A DNA stretch of 17,481 nucleotides from JBGTCD01 sp041749015 (GTDB taxonomy: Bacteria > Bacteroidota > Bacteroidia > Cytophagales > Cyclobacteriaceae). The notes below the pieces were generated by a model. That model ran no database searches. It saw only the letters and a program-made list of their open reading frames with translations, and was not told where the DNA came from. A program made the translations under genes and the position numbers. The stretch's first letter is position 1. Every line of letters begins with the position of its first letter. The stretch spans positions 1 through 17,481 of the forward strand of contig JBGTCD010000072.1 of assembly GCA_041749015.1 (NCBI GenBank), given 5' to 3'. Positions 13,257-17,481 of this stretch are shown in pieces.

Positions 13257-13610
13257 TTAGCTTTTAAGGTTTTTGATAAATCCATGGATCTGCTTTTGGA
13301 TGAACCCTAATTCTAAAAGTAATTTTGTGGTCTCTTCTGCTTGTAAATAATTTTGATCAAGACATACCAGCAAAAGGGTTTCAGCTTCATAAGAGGATCC
13401 CAGGGCGATATGTAAAAATTGTTTTAATTCTTTTTCCGAATTTCTTCCTGCACCTTCTGCAATATTTGCAGGTATAGAAATGATTGCTCTCCTTAACTGA
13501 CTGGTCATCCCAAACTTTTCAAAGTCTGGCATTTTTTTTAAGTAGGGATAAACAAGTACCACGAATGCCCTGCTATCCTGCCACATTTTCCAGTTCTTAA
13601 AATCTCTCAA
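13257..13610 (-). CDS. Four-helix-bundle protein (23S rRNA IVS / S23 family), second copy
   Basis: A 117-residue paralogue of the gene at 5630-5995, with the same family marks: MRDFKNWKMWQDSRAF (1-16), EKFGMTSQLRRAIISIPANI (31-50), AEGAGR (51-56) and HIALGSSYEAETLL (67-80). It is expected to be a small helical-bundle protein; no catalytic residues are evident and its function is unknown. It sits between the NusG-like gene and the winged-helix regulator, with inverted tandem-repeat arms 5 bases before its start and about 40 bases after its stop. The two copies differ throughout their sequence, so they are separate acquisitions or an old duplication rather than a recent copy. Start is ATG 13610. 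Confidence 0.9.
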   Translation of the reverse strand: MRDFKNWKMWQDSRAFVVLVYPYLKKMPDFEKFGMTSQLRRAIISIPANIAEGAGRNSEKELKQFLHIALGSSYEAETLLLVCLDQNYLQAEETTKLLLELGFIQKQIHGFIKNLKS

Positions 13611-13615
13611 AAATT

Positions 13616-13645
13616 GTTAGTGTTAGCGTTGTAGTTAGTGTTGCT
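13616..13645. repeat. Right tandem-repeat arm of the nusG-side four-helix-bundle module
   Basis: GTTAGT, GTTAGC, GTTGTA, GTTAGT, GTTGCT on the plus strand, the opposite sense of the AACACT units at 13201-13215. Together they could pair in RNA around the four-helix-bundle gene. Confidence 0.8.
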
Positions 13646-13718
13646 ATAGCAAAGCTTCGCCTCGTAAGTCCCATTTGGTGGATTGGAACTGAGAAAATAT
13701 AGTATGACCAACCCGGAA

Positions 13719-14258
13719 TTAGAAGTGGAAAGATTTTCTTCTATTGGGGTTGTTGGAATCTGCTTCCCGGTCGTGGTCCTTGATCAGGCTGGCTACCGGG
13801 ACTTCTGCGATAATCTCCAGCCCCAGGTCTTCCAAAACCAACCGGGCTTTGTGCCGTTGGAATCCGGTTACTGCGCCACGACGACCCTTGACGGCCCCAT
13901 CGGTGACAATGACCTTGTCTCCCAGGGACAGAGTGTTATTCTCCTCCACCTTAACGGATTCGTATCCGGAGAGGAAGTCTTTGATCTGCTGTATTTCGGA
14001 ATCTCTGATTTGGGCGACTTGCCCGAGCCGTTTAACGAAATTGACGACTCCAGAAGTCTGGAGCACAGAGAGTTCTTCAAGGGTTTCACAGTTCAGGAAA
14101 ACATAGGAATTAAATACCGGCACGCGAACGCGCTTTTTGCGGTCTGACCACTGACGGAGGACTACCTGGGTGGGGGCATACACGTTGATTCCCATCCCTT
14201 CTAGCCTCCTGGCTACCTTCATTTCATGCCTTGGCTTGGTGTAAACCGCTTTCCACAC
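13719..14258 (-). CDS. NusG/RfaH/UpxY-like transcription antiterminator
   Basis: A 179-residue specialised NusG paralogue. The N-terminal NGN domain begins WKAVYTKPRHEMKVARRLEG (2-21) and contains MGINVYAPTQ and VPVFNSYVFLN (47-57). A KOW motif follows at about 113-132 (GDKVIVTDGAVKGRRGAVTG). Such proteins bind paused RNA polymerase and suppress termination in long capsule or polysaccharide operons, as RfaH does in enterobacteria and UpxY in Bacteroides. The start is GTG at 14258. It has its own candidate promoter and a palindrome just upstream, and it precedes the glycan genes in the same direction. The extended charged C-terminal tail (160-179) has no evident function. Operon-specific action is inferred from family and position. 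Confidence 0.88.
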   Translation of the reverse strand: MWKAVYTKPRHEMKVARRLEGMGINVYAPTQVVLRQWSDRKKRVRVPVFNSYVFLNCETLEELSVLQTSGVVNFVKRLGQVAQIRDSEIQQIKDFLSGYESVKVEENNTLSLGDKVIVTDGAVKGRRGAVTGFQRHKARLVLEDLGLEIIAEVPVASLIKDHDREADSNNPNRRKSFHF

Positions 14259-14262
14259 GATA

Positions 14263-14283
14263 TTGAGTAATTTTATTACTCAA
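14263..14283. promoter_or_regulatory. Perfect palindrome at the nusG promoter/leader
   Basis: TTGAGTAAT, loop TTT, ATTACTCAA: a perfect 9-bp inverted repeat ending 5 bases before the GTG start. Its edge overlaps the TTTG of the candidate -7 box. It could be an operator or a leader hairpin at the very 5' end of the transcript. Confidence 0.6.
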
Positions 14284-14313
14284 ATATAAAAAAGTACTTT
14301 GGAGAATTACAAT
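14281..14313 (-). promoter_or_regulatory. Candidate Bacteroidota promoter of the antiterminator gene
   Basis: In the minus direction, ATTG (14310-14313), a 21-base spacer and TATATTTG (14281-14288) match the -33/-7 architecture TTTG...TAnnTTTG of the Bacteroidota housekeeping sigma factor. Transcription would start some 15-20 bases before the GTG start codon, within the palindrome. Confidence 0.6.
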
Positions 14314-14343
14314 TATAAGGAATTTTTTTTGACTTTGTTCCTG

Positions 14344-14371
14344 GCTATTAGCTATTAGCTTTTGGCTAATT
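14344..14371. repeat. Short heptamer tract
   Basis: GCTATTA twice, GCTTTTG, GCTAATT on the plus strand. It belongs to the same degenerate-heptamer style as the arms but has no cargo gene beside it. Confidence 0.6.
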
Positions 14372-14384
14372 AAGAATCACCTGG

Positions 14385-14408
14385 AGCCACGCACTGCTGT
14401 GCATGGCT
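14385..14408. repeat. Dispersed hairpin repeat, copy 3
   Basis: AGCCACGCAC paired with GTGCATGGCT, one stem mismatch, loop TGCT. Preceded by CCTGG. Confidence 0.8.
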
Positions 14409-14439
14409 GAAAATGTCAACTAAATAATAATGAACATTT

Positions 14440-14579
14440 CGTCATTGCGAGCCCTGGCGTAGGGCTGCGGGCGAGCGGCGCGGCAATCTCAGAGTTAAGA
14501 AACGATTGCGAACATTTTGTCGAGATTGCCACGGGATCGTCCTTTTGCTTTCGCAAAAGTCCCATGCCTCGCAATGACG
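14440..14579. repeat. Full palindromic REP-like element, copy C
   Basis: 140 bases, same orientation as the copies at 11919 and 12403, with ends CGTCATTGCGAG and CTCGCAATGACG and the internal GCTTTCGCAAAAG hairpin. It occupies the middle of the gene-free interval between the kinase and antiterminator genes. Confidence 0.87.
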
Positions 14580-14617
14580 TTAATTATTGGTTTTGTGGAT
14601 TAGTTTTTTTTACCAGA

Positions 14618-14641
14618 AGCCACGCACTGCAGTGCGTGGCT
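14618..14641. repeat. Dispersed hairpin repeat, copy 4
   Basis: AGCCACGCAC, loop TGCA, GTGCGTGGCT: perfect 10-bp stem. Preceded by CCAGA. Confidence 0.85.
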
Positions 14642-14699
14642 GACTATGCTATAAAATTAAATGGTTAAAGCTACCGAGTACAATCACGATACATTTTAA

Positions 14700-14713
14700 G
14701 GGGATTTCTCCCC
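14700..14713. terminator. Hairpin in the gap after the kinase gene
   Basis: GGGGA, loop TTTC, TCCCC, followed by a second small stem GGATG...CATCC. In the minus direction it lies about 230 bases past the kinase stop. No clean T-run is present, so termination here is only a possibility; about 100 bases around it (14645-14756) show nothing else. Confidence 0.3.
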
Positions 14714-14798
14714 CTGGATGGTTCTCATCCAATAGTTTTCAATTTATTTAGGGGTCGAAATGACGATAATTTTGGTAGTTTTTGTCTGTTTCCCCAGG

Positions 14799-14822
14799 AG
14801 CCACGCACTGCGGTGCGTGGCT
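14799..14822. repeat. Dispersed hairpin repeat, copy 5
   Basis: Identical stem and loop to 10799-10822. The 5' flank from about 14757 (TTTTTGTCTGTTTC, then CCAGG) is also nearly identical to the flank of copy 1, so the unit here is at least 60 bases. Confidence 0.85.
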
Positions 14823-14852
14823 AAAATTGCAAAGAATGCTACGGCTGCCTAA

Positions 14853-14871
14853 CCCGCTACTGCGAAGCGGG
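14853..14871. repeat. Hairpin downstream of the kinase gene
   Basis: CCCGCT, loop ACTGCGA, AGCGGG. It lies about 70 bases past the kinase stop in the minus direction, within GC-rich sequence unlike its surroundings. Could be another short dispersed repeat. Confidence 0.4.
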
Positions 14872-14942
14872 ACCGTCGCTACGCTCCTTCCGAGCTGCTC
14901 CGGCTGCTACTAAATACTAACTTCTAATATCTAACTTCTACC

Positions 14943-17336
14943 CTACTCCTCATAATACCCCCCACCCTTCTTCTTCGACCCATAGCCGTACCCGTAGCCA
15001 TACCCATAACCGTAACCATACCCATAGGCATAGCCGTACCCATATCCCGGGCCGCTTTTGTGGATGTCATTGAGGAGGATGCTCAGGTTTTTGATGCGAC
15101 CGTTTTGGTAAAACTCGTGGATGGTGCGTAGGACCCCTTTTGGGGTGAAGCTCTGCCGCACCAGGAACACGGTATGATCCGCAAACTTAGAGAGGACAAA
15201 GGCATCGGTAACCAGTGCTACCGGAGGGGTGTCAATAACAATAAAATCAAATTCTTTTTTAGCTTCTTCCAGCAATCGTTCCATTTTATTTGTCATCAGC
15301 AATTCGCTCGGATTGGGAGGAATTGGGCCCCCACTAATGATGGATAAATTGGGTATTGCGGTCTCTTGAACTATTTCTTTAAAATTCATGCCCGAAGAAA
15401 GATAATTACTTAAACCAAAGTCATTGTGCAACCCAAAATCACCATAAAGCTTGGGCCTACGCATATCACCACCAATGAGTAAAACCTTTTTTCCAGACAT
15501 GGACAAAACTGTGGAAAGATTGATGGAGGTAAAGGATTTGCCTTCTGCGCTGATGGAACTGGTCACCAGAAAGACTTTTTTATCCTTGTTTTCGGTAAAG
15601 AAATTTAAATTGGAACGTAAAGACCTAAAGGATTCCGCTACAGCAGATTTTGGCTTTTCAAATACTATCAAATTGGAATCCGCCTTTTTATGGCCGATGC
15701 CTCCAATAAAAGGAATATTGGTAATTTTCTCAATATCCTCCCTTGACTGGACTTTATTATTGAAAAATTCAATAAGCAAAAACAAAAGCACTGGGATAAT
15801 TAACCCAAAGCTTAGGCCAAAAAGGTAATTTTGTTTAGGATTTGGTTTTATAAGGCCTCCGGATACCCTGGGCGGGTTGACTACAATGATATCTGAAGTG
15901 GTGGAAGCTCTGGAAATACCCACTTCCGCCCTTTTTTCCATCAGGTAATTATACAGGTTTTCACTGAATGTGTAATTTCTTCTAAGAGTCACCAGCCTCC
16001 TTTCTGCGGCAGGTATAGTAGAAAGGTCCTTCTCCCGCGATTTAATTTCACGATCAATAGAAGCCACTCTGATGGCATCCGTTTCCCTTAGATTCCTAAG
16101 GCTTTCCTCAATATCTTTTCTGATGGTCTCAATCCTTCTGGACATCTCTTTAAAAAATGGGTTGTCAAGATTTTCTCTATTGCCACCCAGAAGTTTGGCC
16201 TCCATTTGAATTTCTGCCAACTGACCTACCAAAGCAGTAAGCATTGGGTCGTTAAGCCCAACAGCACTTGGTAGAATCACCTGATCGTACCAAGCTTTTT
16301 CTCCCAGGTATTTATTCAGATAGTCATAATATTTTTCCTTGAGCCTGAATTCCGTTTTTTGTGTTTCAAGTAATTCAATTTGCTGATAAACTCTAAGGGC
16401 CTCACTACTTAAATCTGTCATGACATTGGCTTGTTTAAAACGTTCCAATGCTTCTTCGAACCCATGTAAAGAATCTGCAATAATGTCCAGTTGCTCCTCA
16501 ATAAAGGTTAATGACCTGGAAGCTGCTAAATTCTTTTTTTCCAGGTCATATTCCTGAAATCGCTCTATAAGGGCATTTAAAAAATCAACTTCCTTAGCTG
16601 TTGTGGTACCCTGAAGGCTCAGATTGACTACCGAAGACCCCTCCTCAGCCCAGGCAGCATTAAGCTTACCGACATAGGAACTGGTAAGTTGCTCGGTTCT
16701 AAAAAACCTAATTAGGAACTTATCGCCTCTTATTGAAGCTAAATCTTTATTTTCTATTTTGTGTATACTAAAACCACTATTTTCAATAATAATAGTCTCT
16801 CCATACTTAAATATTTGTTCAGGAAAGGCCCCCCCTTCATTTGGAACCAATAGAGAAAATGAGTTATCATCCAGATATTTGAATTCAAAGTTAAACTGGT
16901 AGGGTAACTCCAATCCAGGGATTGAATCGATGGTCAAGGGCATTTGATGATAAGCTTCTGTGGTCTTAAGCTGACCTTCACGGTACCAGCTTACATTAAA
17001 GTCTAAATTTTCAATTACACTTTGGACCAGAGGATATGACTTGATGATATAAAGCTCATTGTAAAAATTTCTGTAAAGATCGATCAAGGGATTATTGTAG
17101 AGCACTTTGGCTTCAGCATTTTCTTTGCTTTCACGGATGATAATGGATGCTTCTATTCTGTAAATTCTGTCTGCATAGCGGTTGATCATATATGCAATGG
17201 TCAGGCCTATGGCTAAAGAAGCCACCACCAGATACCAGTACCGAAGTGCCCGAAAAAGGACTCTTTTAAGGTCAATGCTCTCTTCACTTCGGGAACCAGG
17301 CTGTTTGTCCTGAAATTTTGGGAATTCTTCCTGCAT
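14943..17336 (-). CDS. wzc: Wzc-like polysaccharide co-polymerase and tyrosine autokinase
   Basis: A 797-residue inner-membrane protein controlling surface-polysaccharide chain length and export. It has a Wzz-type N-terminal region with TM1 at about 34-52, a long periplasmic coiled-coil-rich segment (about 55-490), a Pro-rich PPRVSGGLIKPNPKQ stretch before TM2 (503-523), and a cytoplasmic BY-kinase domain. The kinase shows Walker A SSISAEGKSF (593-602, K600), Walker A' LLIGGDMRRPKL (620-631, one aspartate replaced by glycine as often seen in Bacteroidota) and Walker B FDFIVIDTPP (696-705, D702). The C-terminus is a run of eleven alternating Tyr-Gly/Ala pairs then SKKKGGG and YYEE, giving 13 tyrosines for autophosphorylation. 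Start is ATG 17336, 5 bases after the export-protein gene. Confidence 0.92.
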   Translation of the reverse strand: MQEEFPKFQDKQPGSRSEESIDLKRVLFRALRYWYLVVASLAIGLTIAYMINRYADRIYRIEASIIIRESKENAEAKVLYNNPLIDLYRNFYNELYIIKSYPLVQSVIENLDFNVSWYREGQLKTTEAYHQMPLTIDSIPGLELPYQFNFEFKYLDDNSFSLLVPNEGGAFPEQIFKYGETIIIENSGFSIHKIENKDLASIRGDKFLIRFFRTEQLTSSYVGKLNAAWAEEGSSVVNLSLQGTTTAKEVDFLNALIERFQEYDLEKKNLAASRSLTFIEEQLDIIADSLHGFEEALERFKQANVMTDLSSEALRVYQQIELLETQKTEFRLKEKYYDYLNKYLGEKAWYDQVILPSAVGLNDPMLTALVGQLAEIQMEAKLLGGNRENLDNPFFKEMSRRIETIRKDIEESLRNLRETDAIRVASIDREIKSREKDLSTIPAAERRLVTLRRNYTFSENLYNYLMEKRAEVGISRASTTSDIIVVNPPRVSGGLIKPNPKQNYLFGLSFGLIIPVLLFLLIEFFNNKVQSREDIEKITNIPFIGGIGHKKADSNLIVFEKPKSAVAESFRSLRSNLNFFTENKDKKVFLVTSSISAEGKSFTSINLSTVLSMSGKKVLLIGGDMRRPKLYGDFGLHNDFGLSNYLSSGMNFKEIVQETAIPNLSIISGGPIPPNPSELLMTNKMERLLEEAKKEFDFIVIDTPPVALVTDAFVLSKFADHTVFLVRQSFTPKGVLRTIHEFYQNGRIKNLSILLNDIHKSGPGYGYGYAYGYGYGYGYGYGYGYGSKKKGGGYYEE

Positions 17337-17341
17337 ACTAA

Positions 17342-17481
17342 TTATTCACTAAGCCTGTCAAGTAATAATAAAAAACTCACGGCACCTGATATCAGGGCAA
17401 AGTTGGGCCCAAAATATTTACGGAAAGGCCGCTGCCGCAAGGCAGGCACCACAATGATGTCATTCTGATGGATATAATAAA
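17342..17481 (-). CDS. Polysaccharide export protein (Wza/BexD-type), C-terminal fragment
   Basis: The last 45-46 codons of a gene entering from beyond the window. The reading is YIHQNDIIVVPALRQRPFRK, then YFGPNFALISGAVSFLLLLD and RLSE before a TAA at 17342-17344. The 'NDIIxVPxLR' phrase and a following hydrophobic helix match the end of outer-membrane polysaccharide export proteins of the Wza family in Bacteroidota, which form the export channel paired with Wzc. The stop lies 5 bases before the kinase start, so both belong to one operon. Confidence 0.8.
   Translation of the reverse strand, partial: YYIHQNDIIVVPALRQRPFRKYFGPNFALISGAVSFLLLLDRLSE

Noticed and set aside
13683..14147. Plus-strand frames of 120 and 154 codons
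   Set aside because: They are antisense shadows of the clearly recognisable NusG-like gene.

Overview
The window looks like part of a surface-polysaccharide locus from a member of the Bacteroidota, possibly Cytophagales-like; the lineage is inferred from gene content and a Bacteroidota-type promoter, and no rRNA or other marker is present. Every convincing gene lies on the minus strand, so transcription runs from high to low coordinates.

Reading in that direction: (1) 17481-14943 holds the end of a Wza-type polysaccharide export protein followed by a Wzc-like co-polymerase/tyrosine kinase with a Tyr-Gly tail. (2) 14942-14259 has no gene and is packed with hairpins and a 140-bp palindromic repeat; it ends in a TAnnTTTG promoter overlapping a perfect palindrome. 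(3) 14258-10339 is an accessory stretch: a NusG/RfaH/UpxY-like antiterminator, a four-helix-bundle (23S-IVS-type) protein, a winged-helix regulator, a GIY-YIG protein, an AbiEii-type toxin-antitoxin pair, and a DUF2442 gene preceded by a 5'-truncated partner. (4) 10338-9789 is repeats only. (5) 9788-1 is the glycan operon: ABC exporter, sulfotransferase, pseB, a second four-helix-bundle gene, pseC, pseF, a GNAT protein, a formyltransferase, pseI, and a LIC12162-like transferase cut by the window edge.

Together region 5 encodes most of a CMP-pseudaminic-acid-type nonulosonate pathway (PseB, PseC, PseF, PseI), with likely N-acyl tailoring, sulfation, ABC-type export and transfer. No PseG nucleotide hydrolase is visible here. 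The Wza/Wzc pair would handle chain assembly and export, and the NusG-like protein would keep polymerase running through the locus.

The most unusual feature is a set of degenerate heptamer or hexamer tandem-repeat tracts. Three cargo segments (two four-helix-bundle genes and the AbiEii pair) are each bracketed by such tracts in inverted orientation, like an enlarged version of 23S rRNA intervening sequences. In two of the three, the paired arms differ in length by exactly one heptamer. The same repeat dialect, without cargo, has entered the pseC reading frame twice and supplies its N-terminal leader. I call these heptamer-armed modules; that they are mobile or RNA-processed is inference.
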